From assembly GCA_001801665.1 (NCBI GenBank), contig MGYH01000035.1, positions 1-55,195 on the forward strand: 55,195 nucleotides of DNA. Reading direction: 5' to 3'. This stretch comes from Gammaproteobacteria bacterium RIFCSPHIGHO2_12_FULL_45_12. Lineage in GTDB: Bacteria; Pseudomonadota; Gammaproteobacteria; DSM-16500. Positions 18,668-26,692 of the stretch are shown in pieces. The translations under genes were made by a program, and so were the position numbers. How positions within the stretch are numbered: position 1 is the stretch's first letter; each line of letters begins with the position of its first letter. Under the pieces are notes generated by a model. It saw only the letters and a list, made by a program, of their open reading frames with translations. It ran no database searches and had not been told where the DNA came from.

Positions 18668-18970
18668 TTACTCCTTTGATGCTATGCTTTGTGCATTGTC
18701 GTTTGCGTTGCATTTTTTATATTGACTGGTATTAGATACCAGCTCATGCGCTTCAATATAAGAAATCACATCAGATTTGCGATATAGGACACGTCCACAT
18801 ATTTTACGGTATCGAATCCCCTTTCCTTGCCACCTATCATTTTGTAACGTTGAAACTTGTACACCCATCACAGGTGCAATGTATCGCTCTCCAAATAAAG
18901 CTTGTGGATCTGCCGCCCAAAATTCAGCGACTCTATCGAAATCAGTTATTTTCGGATTAATCTGCTTCAT
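18668..18970 (-). CDS. AlpA/excisionase-like DNA-binding protein
   Basis: 100 aa from ATG 18970, which has AGGGG 8-9 bases upstream; the longer upstream frame has no better site. A helix-turn-helix region is visible around ERYIAPVMGVQVSTLQNDRW followed by GIRYRKICGRVLYRKSDVISY, the AlpA/excisionase arrangement (wing with RVLYRKSDV). AlpA-like proteins switch on satellite excision and replication. Its position between the SIR2 module and the replication ATPase, tightly spaced with the latter, fits a regulator of the replication module. Confidence 0.75.
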   Translation of the reverse strand: MKQINPKITDFDRVAEFWAADPQALFGERYIAPVMGVQVSTLQNDRWQGKGIRYRKICGRVLYRKSDVISYIEAHELVSNTSQYKKCNANDNAQSIASKE

Positions 18971-19107
18971 TATGAATCCCCTTGAAATTGTTTGATCCAT
19001 TTCAAGATAACGGGCCTTTAATAAGAAAACATGGGGACAATAATTACATAAATTAATTATTATTATTGTCCCACATAACATAGACGGAACTATGGATTTC
19101 TGGGAAT

Positions 19108-19764
19108 TTAAATGCCAAGCATTCTTTTATAAATTATTTTTTGCTCAACTGATGGGCTCTCAATCGCTTTCTTTATGTTTTTATATATCCGACCTTCACT
19201 ACCAATACCCAACCCTAATAAAGAGTCGATATCCTGCATGAAGCGAAGAATCTCACCATTGTACAAATTAGCTTCCCAGTTTGAATGGGTACATTTAGGA
19301 GTGTTTTGCGTAATCTCGATGTAGACCATGACGAGCATATTTATTACATCTTGATGCTTTAACTTGTTGCTAGGACGACCAGGGCTTGATGTTGTTTTAA
19401 ATTCTTGCAGCAACGACTTTAATGCCTTCATGCCATTAGCATTATCGTGTAACAGCTTTTGAATATCGCGATGAGAGTATGCGAGCATCTTAAGGCATTC
19501 TTCTGCTTTACTTAAATACTCCAAAGCCATACCGATTTGTTTTGCATCTTGGTTTTTTCGATTATTGCTTTGATCACCATATTTTCGCACATTGTATGAG
19601 CGCTTCAAATTAATTAATACCCAAGTAAATCTATTTACATTGTCGATGGCGTATATTTCCGAAAGTTTTTTGATATTTGCTTGCCAATCCGAAGTAACAA
19701 AAATATCTTCTGGTGATGCAGGATTGCATAACTGAATTATTTTATCGGTTTTCTCATAAAGCAT
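19108..19764 (-). CDS. hypothetical protein downstream of the SIR2-like gene
   Basis: 218 aa, predicted soluble and helical, with no motif I recognise. The only notable piece is a basic TSSPGRPSNKLKH stretch near residue 127, a low-complexity/replication-protein-like linker. It begins 34 bp after the SIR2-like gene and is cotranscribed with it, so it is either that protein's partner or an island gene of unknown role. Its composition (K, N, I rich) matches its neighbours. Confidence 0.65.
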   Translation of the reverse strand: MLYEKTDKIIQLCNPASPEDIFVTSDWQANIKKLSEIYAIDNVNRFTWVLINLKRSYNVRKYGDQSNNRKNQDAKQIGMALEYLSKAEECLKMLAYSHRDIQKLLHDNANGMKALKSLLQEFKTTSSPGRPSNKLKHQDVINMLVMVYIEITQNTPKCTHSNWEANLYNGEILRFMQDIDSLLGLGIGSEGRIYKNIKKAIESPSVEQKIIYKRMLGI

Positions 19765-19798
19765 AACATGATTCCATTTTGAATTGAACGAATAAACT

Positions 19799-21040
19799 TT
19801 AAGTTATATCTTGAAATAATCTAATTTTAAAATCGTTCTGATATGCGTCAGTTATTCGTGTTGCCGCAGACCGTGACGCTCTAAAGTCGAATCGTTTTGT
19901 TAAATATCCAAACTGTTCTGCTAAACCCCTCATGCGGCCGTCATAGTCCATATACAATAACTCTTTCCCTTTAAACATTCCATTGTACCCATCAGGCTGC
20001 GAAGGAAACCCCAGCACATCCAAGTTATCTCTATCGAACCCAAAGCCAATGACAATGATTTTTTTTGCTTGTTCGATTAATGATTTATAAAATCCATCTT
20101 TATGTGCCAACAATCTATCATTTATTAATTTTATTTGATCACTTGAGTTAAGAGCCTGAACCAATCTAATAGTATTCGTCCTTGCATCTTGATTAGAAGG
20201 CTTTACTTGATGAAGACCATAAACATCCTGAGAAGCTTCTTTGTACAGCTTCCCATAAACGTGGTGAATTTTATTTAAAACCAAGTCATCAAAGTAATTT
20301 TTAGCAATGCCATCATCTTTGAACATCTCAACATTTGACAGTTTTTCATGCAAGATGCAATCCAAACTCATATCATAATTAAATGTGATAATTTTTAGAT
20401 TGTTATTAACTATGTCATCAGGATTTACGCAACCTGCCATTATATCTGCCAGCAGATAACTATACCAATTATCATCCTGCACATCTTTAGATATTGATAC
20501 CTCCCAAGGCTTCGGCTTTCTTGCATACCCCATCATAAACGCTGCTGGATCTTCGCATTTTAATAACGCGTAAACAATCATAACTTTTCCAGCTAAAGCG
20601 TGCGATTGATGATGATTTAAAAAAGCATCTATTGAGACTGGATCAAACAGCTTTAGAGCATTTTTTAGCGCAGAAAATTCTTCAATTTGACTCATCTTTA
20701 CTGAGGCTAGCATTGATGAAGTAGGAACAATCCCAGTTTGACCCATATTCGCTAAAACATGATTTGGATTGATCTGAAAAAATTGATCATCCCCATCAGG
20801 AATATTCTTTACATCGATATTTTTTAACTGCTCCGATATATAATGTAACGAAAACCGCATGTCGTTCAACGAACTCGCATCAAATCCAACCCTAGCTCGC
20901 TGCTCACTTGTTAATGGCACGTATACATGTTCAGATGATATTGTATGGATTATTGAATGAATCAAATCCTTACCAAGAGGATAGCCATAATACCAACTAG
21001 CGCCCGCACCAAGGATAAATAGAGTTTCTTCACTAAACAT
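19799..21040 (-). CDS. SIR2-like domain protein, candidate NADase defence effector
   Basis: 413 aa. The first residues give LFILGAGASWYYGYPLGKDL, the GAGxS nucleotide-binding motif of SIR2-like proteins. Later come the strand KIITFNYDMSLD, the segment IHHVYGKLY (position of the catalytic histidine in HxYG/HGxL form), and KKIIVIGFGFDRDNLDVLGF, the IGYSxxD-like segment. This layout matches bacterial SIR2 effectors that deplete NAD+ on infection. ATG 21040 overlaps the integrase end by 8 bp with GGAGAGAG upstream, so it is translationally coupled to the integrase gene. It has no fused second domain. Confidence 0.75.
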   Translation of the reverse strand: MFSEETLFILGAGASWYYGYPLGKDLIHSIIHTISSEHVYVPLTSEQRARVGFDASSLNDMRFSLHYISEQLKNIDVKNIPDGDDQFFQINPNHVLANMGQTGIVPTSSMLASVKMSQIEEFSALKNALKLFDPVSIDAFLNHHQSHALAGKVMIVYALLKCEDPAAFMMGYARKPKPWEVSISKDVQDDNWYSYLLADIMAGCVNPDDIVNNNLKIITFNYDMSLDCILHEKLSNVEMFKDDGIAKNYFDDLVLNKIHHVYGKLYKEASQDVYGLHQVKPSNQDARTNTIRLVQALNSSDQIKLINDRLLAHKDGFYKSLIEQAKKIIVIGFGFDRDNLDVLGFPSQPDGYNGMFKGKELLYMDYDGRMRGLAEQFGYLTKRFDFRASRSAATRITDAYQNDFKIRLFQDIT

Positions 21041-22313
21041 GCTCTCTCCTTTTACCTGAATACTTATCTAAACTCTTACTTACAGAAAAAACCTCACAAC
21101 TGGCAATAATCTGCGTGGATTTCAAGATAAAATCAGTGATTAGTTGCATTGGCTTACGGAGCCGCTCAACATCAATCACCAAATAACCTGCGGTCACATC
21201 ATTACTATTTTTATGATTTAGCAGTCGCTTTAATGAGTACACTGATATATCTAAGCTTTCGGCAGTTGTAATAAATGTTCTGCGTAAATCATGCAAAGTA
21301 AAATCCACACCTGATATTTCAACAACTTTTAACATGGTTTTTCGTGGTTCAACGATGTGACCGGAGCCAAGCACTGAGGGAAAAACATATTCACTCTGCA
21401 CATGCTGGCTGCGCCGCTCAAAAAGCTCTGCAAGATAATCAGACATTGGTAATACATGCGTGCCTCTGTTCTTAGTGTCAAGCAATGTAATAATCTTTCC
21501 CCTTAAATCTACATTTTCCCAGCGCAAAGATGCCGCTTCAGTACGACGCAGGCCTGTCAGCAAAATTAACATAAAATAATCTTGCCATAAGGCCGCCTGC
21601 TCATGCGGATATAGCTCTGAAAGTGCAGCCACTCCCTTATACCAATCAGCTAGCTGATGCTGTTTTACTATTGTTTGCTTGCGTTCAATGCGATACCAAC
21701 TACGAGCATGTGATAGAAATTTCACTGGATTAATACTAATAACACTTCCACCATCATCTGTCTGATATTGATAAATTGCAAAATTAAATATCGCTCGTAA
21801 CAACCGCATACATAAATTAGCCCGCGCTTTACTATTACTGTCGCCAAACTTAGCATGCCTTTTCGCAACCATATCTCTGTTAATACTAGCGATAGGCTTA
21901 TTCAGCCAGTCGGGCATAACCTGCTGCAAAACACGCCTATAATCAGCAATCGTAGTTTGCTTTAGTGATTTTCTTGCCTGGAGGTAATCATCAAATGCTT
22001 GTTGAAGGGTGATAGCTTTTACTTTTTGCATCTTCTTTTCTGCGATGGGATTTTCGCCCCTCGCAATACGACCGAGTAAACTCATTGCTTCTTTGCGCGC
22101 CTGTTCGGCGGTTAACTTCCCATATTTGCCAATAGTAATCCGCCGCACTTTGTTATTGATCAGAGTCTCCACAACAAAGCTTTTAACACCAGAAGCAGTA
22201 ACGCGAAGGGCAAACCCCTTTAGTTGATCATCCCTGTAAAAATCTTGGTCTTTTCCTTGTGGTGGTTGTGCTTGCTCAACTACCGACTTATTAATCCTAA
22301 CTATCTTACTCAT
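21033..22313 (-). CDS. tyrosine recombinase/integrase of the island
   Basis: 426 aa, P4-like integrase architecture: an N-terminal DUF4102-type arm-binding domain (GFALRVTASGVKSFVVE, KYGKLTAEQARKEA), a core-binding SAM-like domain from about residue 105, then the catalytic domain with R in LTGLRRTEAASL, K in LDTKNRGTHVLP, HxxR in TLHDLRRTFIT, H in LLNHKNSNDV and the tyrosine in TAGYLV. All catalytic residues are present. It sits just inside attR and reads inward, and is the first gene of the leftward transcript that continues into the SIR2-like gene. Confidence 0.95.
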   Translation of the reverse strand: MSKIVRINKSVVEQAQPPQGKDQDFYRDDQLKGFALRVTASGVKSFVVETLINNKVRRITIGKYGKLTAEQARKEAMSLLGRIARGENPIAEKKMQKVKAITLQQAFDDYLQARKSLKQTTIADYRRVLQQVMPDWLNKPIASINRDMVAKRHAKFGDSNSKARANLCMRLLRAIFNFAIYQYQTDDGGSVISINPVKFLSHARSWYRIERKQTIVKQHQLADWYKGVAALSELYPHEQAALWQDYFMLILLTGLRRTEAASLRWENVDLRGKIITLLDTKNRGTHVLPMSDYLAELFERRSQHVQSEYVFPSVLGSGHIVEPRKTMLKVVEISGVDFTLHDLRRTFITTAESLDISVYSLKRLLNHKNSNDVTAGYLVIDVERLRKPMQLITDFILKSTQIIASCEVFSVSKSLDKYSGKRREHV

Positions 22314-22330
22314 TACTAATCCCGTTTTCT

Positions 22331-22447
22331 CATGTAGAAGCCATGTAGAAAGGCTGTCTCGAACTCGCCAGAAGAAACTAGAATGGATTCTATAAGTTAA
22401 TTCACTGTATTAAAAGGGATTTACAAAAATTTAGAAGCATGTAGAAT
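22331..22447 (+). promoter_or_regulatory. integrase arm-type sites (right)
   Basis: CATGTAGAAG (22331-22340) and CATGTAGAAA (22342-22351) lie in tandem 11 bp apart, the same spacing as the left pair, and a third copy (CATGTAGAAT, 22438-22447) is close to attR. They lie between the integrase start and attR, so binding could also repress the integrase promoter. Confidence 0.55.
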
Positions 22448-22470
22448 TCTTTCAAACACGGCCTTCTAGA

Positions 22471-22526
22471 ACTCATAATCCTTTGGTCCTAGGTTCAAGT
22501 CCTAGTGGGCCCACCAATAGAATCAA
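22471..22526 (+). repeat. attR: 56-bp direct repeat of the tRNA-Ile 3' half
   Basis: Identical to 6074-6129. It contains the T-arm, acceptor strand and CCA of tRNA-Ile2 but lacks the 5' half, so it is a non-functional tRNA remnant marking the island's right end. The ~180 bp between it and crcB shows no gene. Confidence 0.93.
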
Positions 22527-22706
22527 GCACTTATAAAAATTCACGACGAATACCACCCCCCCCCAAAGGGACACTCCTGGGACAGTTGAAAACAGCGATA
22601 CACAATAAATACCAATCAACTTAAAGCTGCGATATCATCATTGCCAGGGTCGCTATAAAACGCAATCAGGATGAACAACCGCGACAAATAAGCAGGGAGC
22701 GATCGG

Positions 22707-23084
22707 GTGCTTAACACTTTATTGATTTTTCTTGGTGCTGGCTTGGGCGGCGTATCTCGCTACTGGATTTCCAATATCACCTATAGTTTTTTAGGTCGTC
22801 AATTCCCCTGCGGAACATTGGTCGTCAATATAAGCGGGTGCTTTTTAATGGGCCTACTTTTTGTTCTTATTTTAGAACGCTTCGATGGCATGGGGCCGCA
22901 ATTACGCTCCTTACTACTCATTGGGCTTTTAGGCGGCTACACTACGTTCTCTTCCTTCTCGATAGAAACACTTAATCTCTTTGAAAGCGGAGCATATTTA
23001 AGCGCCGCATTGAATATTTTATTTAGCGTCATTCTATGTATTGCAGCAACTTGGCTAGGCGTTATGGGAGGAAGGCAGTTATGA
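22707..23084 (+). CDS. crcB: fluoride efflux channel CrcB/FluC
   Basis: 125 aa with four hydrophobic helices. Family motifs are GAGLGGVSRYW in TM1, CGTLVVNISGCFLMG in TM2 and GLLGGYTTFSSFS in TM3, including the Fluc NxxG asparagine and the phenylalanine box. It is a homodimeric dual-topology fluoride channel. The GTG start is preceded by AGGGAG. It overlaps the DUF190 gene by 4 bp. I looked for a fluoride riboswitch in the 180-bp leader and could not recognise one. Confidence 0.93.
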   Translation: MLNTLLIFLGAGLGGVSRYWISNITYSFLGRQFPCGTLVVNISGCFLMGLLFVLILERFDGMGPQLRSLLLIGLLGGYTTFSSFSIETLNLFESGAYLSAALNILFSVILCIAATWLGVMGGRQL

Positions 23085-23383
23085 AAACAATGGATGTCGT
23101 CATCGTCAGAATCTATATTACTGAATCATCACATTTACTTAATACAATCGTTAATTACCTCAAAACAGAAGCGAAGATTTGCGGTATTAGTGTTTTTCGT
23201 GCCATTAGCGGCTTTGGCGAAACGGGCAATCATACCTCTTCATTGCTCGATCTCTCACTCGATTTACCGCTCTCAATAGAGTTTTTTGATAGCAAGGATA
23301 AGATAGAACCTGCATTAGAACATTTGAGCGGAATAATAAAGCATGAGCATATTGTATTTTGGGAAGCAAAAGCTAATGATTAA
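23081..23383 (+). CDS. DUF190 family protein
   Basis: 100 aa from ATG 23081 (ATGA overlap with crcB). It has the PII-like fold pattern of DUF190: VRIYITESSH at the start, then ISVFRAISGFGETG and LSLDLPLSIEFFDSKDKIEP. DUF190 genes are repeatedly linked with crcB; a regulatory or sensing role for the channel is presumed. Start choice follows the start/stop overlap and the GGAGGAAGG ribosome site just upstream. Confidence 0.88.
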   Translation: MKTMDVVIVRIYITESSHLLNTIVNYLKTEAKICGISVFRAISGFGETGNHTSSLLDLSLDLPLSIEFFDSKDKIEPALEHLSGIIKHEHIVFWEAKAND

Positions 23384-23422
23384 AAAATCCGCCCGAAAAC
23401 CCTGTCACCTTAGTGGTGATAG

Positions 23423-24616
23423 ATGAACACTTCTCTTTTAAATATTTTTCTCACATTCTTAAAATTAGGATGTATTTCCTTTGGCGGTCCAGTTTCACAC
23501 CTAAGTTTTTTCTACCGTGATCTAGTTGTCCATCGTCAATTAATCGATGAGAAAACGTATGTTGATCTCGTGGCACTCTGTCAAAGCTTACCAGGGCCTG
23601 CAAGCAGCCAGGTTGCCATTTCAATCGGAATGAAACAGCAAGGACTAGCTGGAGGCATCGCAGCTATTTTAGGGTTTATATTACCATCCATTGGTATCAT
23701 GATTTTTGCAGGTTATGCGATAAACTTTTTTACCGCACAAGCTCAATCACTTTGGCTTCATGGTTTCAAAGTAGCAGTGGCAGCGGTAATCGCCCAAGCC
23801 ATTGTACAAATGAGCCAACGATTTTTAATCGGAATTATTCACATTTTAATTGCTGTCACTGCTGCCATTATTGCTACTATTTTTGTTAGTTTTGCTGGGC
23901 AAATCGGAGCAATTTTGATAGGCGTTGTCGTTGGCAAGCTGCTTATACAACAATCTCATGCCTCCGAACTACCCATAACCAACCCAGACAAAGGGATAAT
24001 CAGTACTCGCACAGCCATCATTGCGTGGATATTATTTTTTGTTTTATTGTTTGGCCTACCATTCATCAATGCTGGCTTAAACAACCACTCGCTTTCTCTG
24101 TTCAATAGTTTTTATCGTACTGGCGCACTGGTCTTTGGCGGAGGCCATGTTATCTTACCCCTACTCGAATCACAGGTAGTTATGAGTGGGTGGGTAGATA
24201 ACAATACTTTTTTAACCGGTTATGGTATTGCACAAGCTGTACCAGGACCTCTTTTTAGTTTTGCAGGTTTCTTGGGCACAGTGACAAAGGGGGTGCCTCA
24301 CGGTTGGCCAGGTGGATTATTTTGTGTATTTGCGATCTATTTACCGTCTATATTAATACTCGTTGGCATTATGCCCATTTGGGAGAAATGGCGACAACAC
24401 CAGGCTTTTCAATCTATTTTGGCCGGGGTAAGTGCTGCTGTTGTTGGGTTACTCATAGCAGCATTTTATGACCCTATATGGGTTGCGACAATTCAATCAT
24501 CAACAGATTTAATAATCGCCATGACTGCATTTTTGTTTCTACAACATTTACGTTGGCCACAGTGGCTTATTGTGTTGTTATGCGTACTCGGTGAACTGCT
24601 AATTCAATATATTTAA
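23423..24616 (+). CDS. chrA: chromate transporter ChrA family
   Basis: 397 aa, full-length long-chain CHR protein with two homologous halves of about six helices each. The half-signatures are LGCISFGGPVSHLSFF with LCQSLPGPASSQVA in the first half and TGALVFGGGHVILPLLE with GIAQAVPGPLFSFAGFLG in the second. It exports chromate (or a related oxyanion) across the inner membrane. It follows the DUF190 gene by 39 bp, so crcB–DUF190–chrA may be one inorganic-anion resistance operon. Confidence 0.9.
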   Translation: MNTSLLNIFLTFLKLGCISFGGPVSHLSFFYRDLVVHRQLIDEKTYVDLVALCQSLPGPASSQVAISIGMKQQGLAGGIAAILGFILPSIGIMIFAGYAINFFTAQAQSLWLHGFKVAVAAVIAQAIVQMSQRFLIGIIHILIAVTAAIIATIFVSFAGQIGAILIGVVVGKLLIQQSHASELPITNPDKGIISTRTAIIAWILFFVLLFGLPFINAGLNNHSLSLFNSFYRTGALVFGGGHVILPLLESQVVMSGWVDNNTFLTGYGIAQAVPGPLFSFAGFLGTVTKGVPHGWPGGLFCVFAIYLPSILILVGIMPIWEKWRQHQAFQSILAGVSAAVVGLLIAAFYDPIWVATIQSSTDLIIAMTAFLFLQHLRWPQWLIVLLCVLGELLIQYI

Positions 24617-24740
24617 CCTAGTTTAATTGGTTTGAAATCCTGATTTGGAAACGGCGAAGTCTTTGGGGGTTGAATAACAATAAATGCCCGACCCGCAGCT
24701 TGGTGACACGCATTACAGCCAGCACTTGGCTCAACTAAAC
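24613..24740 (-). pseudogene. 3' remnant of a cytochrome c-type gene
   Basis: The minus frame immediately downstream of the Vsr-like chimera reads SAGCNACHQAAGRAFIVIQ and ends FPNQDFKPIKLG before a TAA that overlaps the chrA stop. CNACH is a c-type heme-binding CxxCH. Only about 40 codons remain, with no start and no signal peptide, so this is a truncated C-terminus probably cut by arrival or decay of the neighbouring RM locus. Confidence 0.6.
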
Positions 24741-25127
24741 TTCGACAATTAATGTCAACCCAGAAGGAAGGTATTTGACACCACATTTGTATGGGCCGCC
24801 AAAATTAATTCGATCTGCTCTCCCTCTTTTATCTGGATAGCCAAATCTGCGAGTAAAACGTTCAACTCCGCTTTCCCGATAAAAACCCGCGGTTGGCTCT
24901 GGCGTCATCAAGGTGATCGGTTGGCCAGATGCGGGATTTGAAAATTTTTTAACATTATGTGATTTTATTTCCCAACCCAAATAATCGGGCTCTGAATATC
25001 CATAATGTATTCGAAATCGAAACCCTCGCTTGTGAAGTTCACCACGAAGATATAATTCTGGCCTTGTGTTAAACCCTTTTATACCTGCCATCATCTTGCT
25101 TCGTATTTGCTTGTCCACAATATCCAC
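24735..25127 (-). pseudogene. chimeric ORF: Vsr N-terminus fused to an MvaI/BcnI-like endonuclease segment
   Basis: 130 aa. Residues 1-40 (MDIVDKQIRSKMMAGIKG, then RPELYLRGELHKRGFRFRIH) are the N-terminus of a very-short-patch repair endonuclease, but the Vsr catalytic core (KPDIV, FVHGCFWHGH region) is absent. From about residue 45 the sequence switches to EPDYLGWEIKSHNVKKF, ITLMTPEP, RFGYPD and RADRINFGG, the pattern I associate with MvaI/BcnI-family restriction enzymes. It then stops early. The GTG start abuts the dcm stop (TAAGTG). It reads as a deletion fusion of two genes of a CCWGG-type RM locus. Activity is unlikely. Confidence 0.6.
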
Positions 25128-26387
25128 TTAGGCTATCTCTTTCTGCCTAACATTCTTTTTAACAAATCCACACTTTTTTATTTCAAGAATGTGGGGCCTC
25201 ATATGAGCGGCTACCGCACTGATGACTGGCACAGCTACGGAATTTCCAAATTGTTTATATGCCTGGGTGTCTGAAACAGGTATGGCAAGAGAGTCAGGAT
25301 ACCCCATTAATCTAGCACATTCTCTTGGAGTCAATCTACGAGGCCTCTTATTTTTACCGCTAAAAACAAGAATTTCAGAGCCATCCTTGTAATATCTAGC
25401 CGAAAGAGTTCTTGATATGTCGTCTGGTTTTATAAGCCCAAATCCAAATCCATTACCTTTGATTCTATGCTTTTCAGCATAATTCTGGAGATAACTCCAC
25501 AACTTCTCAGAGAGAACATATTTATCATGAACTTTACCTTTCTCATTGATAAAGCGCCCACCATCAAGATCATATTCACTACCATCCTCTGGATGCAGAA
25601 TATCTTTCATTTTCTTTTTTGGAACAGGTAGTAGTAACTCATTGAAGTTAAAATCTGTTTTTTCTCGAAATCCTGCGATTATGATTCGCTCACGATGCTG
25701 CGGCACATAATGCTGGGCGTCAATAATTCGCCATTGAACGTTATATCCAAGCTCATTTACAAGAACATCCAATATAATCTGGAGAGTACGCCCCTTATCA
25801 TGACTTCTAAGATTTTTCACATTCTCAAGCATAAAAGCAGCCGGTTTTTTATTGGCAAGAATTTGAGCTACGTTAAAGAACAAGGTTCCCTGCGTTTTAT
25901 CTTTGAATCCATGCGGCCTACCCAATGATATTTTTTTTGAAACCCCAGCAATACTAAATGGCTGACATGGAAAACCCGCAAGGAGAACATCATGATCAGG
26001 AATTTTTTTTGCATCATATTTTACAATATCGCCAATGAAAGGATGGTTGTTGCCAAAATTTTCAATATAAGTCTTTTGGCAATATTGATCCCATTCAGAG
26101 GTAAAGACACATTCTCCACCTTGACTTTCAAACCCCAGCCTGATCCCACCAATACCAGCAAAAAGATCTATACAGGTGAATTCTTTTTCATGCTCCGATA
26201 AGTGGCGAGTATTAAAGGTCTGCTGTAATGCGGGAATTACATATGCTGGCGGTTCATTTTCACCCAACCTCCAACGTGCGATTGTTCGTGGTGTCACATT
26301 GAGTTTACTGGCAAGATCCTTGTTTGTGTATATTAGACACAGAGCATCCAGCATGCTCTGATATCTATTCTTCGCTGATCTTTCCAT
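25128..26387 (-). CDS. Dcm-like DNA (cytosine-5) methyltransferase with N-terminal HTH
   Basis: 419 aa from ATG 26387. An N-terminal HTH (DLASKLNVTPRTIARWRLGE, about residues 22-41) precedes the m5C methylase: motif I CIDLFAGIGGIRLGFE, motif IV GFPCQPFS with the catalytic cysteine, motif VI ENVKNL, motif VIII QHRERI and motifs IX-X RRLTPRECARLMGYP and YKQFGNSVAVPV. All motifs are intact. It is closest in style to Dcm/M.EcoRII (CCWGG), though the target is not provable here. The start agrees with the MERS start of the paralogue at 39569. Upstream is a perfect palindrome; the partner nuclease genes are degraded, leaving a solitary methylase. Confidence 0.92.
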   Translation of the reverse strand: MERSAKNRYQSMLDALCLIYTNKDLASKLNVTPRTIARWRLGENEPPAYVIPALQQTFNTRHLSEHEKEFTCIDLFAGIGGIRLGFESQGGECVFTSEWDQYCQKTYIENFGNNHPFIGDIVKYDAKKIPDHDVLLAGFPCQPFSIAGVSKKISLGRPHGFKDKTQGTLFFNVAQILANKKPAAFMLENVKNLRSHDKGRTLQIILDVLVNELGYNVQWRIIDAQHYVPQHRERIIIAGFREKTDFNFNELLLPVPKKKMKDILHPEDGSEYDLDGGRFINEKGKVHDKYVLSEKLWSYLQNYAEKHRIKGNGFGFGLIKPDDISRTLSARYYKDGSEILVFSGKNKRPRRLTPRECARLMGYPDSLAIPVSDTQAYKQFGNSVAVPVISAVAAHMRPHILEIKKCGFVKKNVRQKEIA

Positions 26388-26403
26388 CGTTAGGGATCTC
26401 CAC

Positions 26404-26440
26404 GGGAATTTCATAAGACATTTTGTCTTATGAAATTCCC
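26404..26440. promoter_or_regulatory. perfect 17-bp inverted repeat upstream of the dcm-like gene
   Basis: GGGAATTTCATAAGACA (26404-26420), a TTT loop, then its exact complement (26424-26440). It lies 16 bp upstream of the methylase start. HTH-bearing m5C methylases such as M.EcoRII and M.SsoII repress their own promoters through such sites. As RNA it could also form a strong hairpin. In the rest of the 305-bp gap (26388-26692) a TATACT at 26651-26656 could be the -10 of the following fic gene. Confidence 0.65.
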
Positions 26441-26692
26441 TTTGTAAATATTATTGGGTTACCGTGATGAATTAATAAACTTCAGCGCTAACGGCGTACA
26501 TATAGGTATATTTAATCCAATTATAGACAATGAAAAATAGTAACTATTCCCCAAATTGCTGCGCCATTTCCTAATTTGTATTAACGAAATCAGGCAGCTT
26601 CCCACTAAATAAAATCTCTAGCGATTCAGTTTAAGCACTATTTTTCATGCTATACTCTCATATATCAATATTATTCACAGTTTTCATAAAAT

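Larger units (their letters stand above)
6074..22526. mobile_element. tRNA-Ile integrated satellite-like genomic island
   Basis: About 16.4 kb bounded by perfect 56-bp direct repeats, with a tyrosine integrase just inside the right end and CATGTAGAAG-type repeats inside both ends. Nearly all genes run leftward. Backbone genes are an integrase, an AlpA-like HTH, a RepA-like AAA ATPase and a small terminase subunit. No capsid, tail, portal, large terminase or conjugation genes are visible. That combination is typical of phage satellites (PICI-like), which borrow packaging from a helper. Cargo comprises a TIR protein, a SIR2-like protein, a type I RM system and DUF2971 and DUF4238 genes. The boundaries are seen directly; the satellite label is inferred. 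Confidence 0.85.

Noticed and set aside
22527..22706. Fluoride riboswitch upstream of crcB
   Set aside because: The conserved pseudoknot and GAUGG-type core could not be recognised; only the gene context suggested it.
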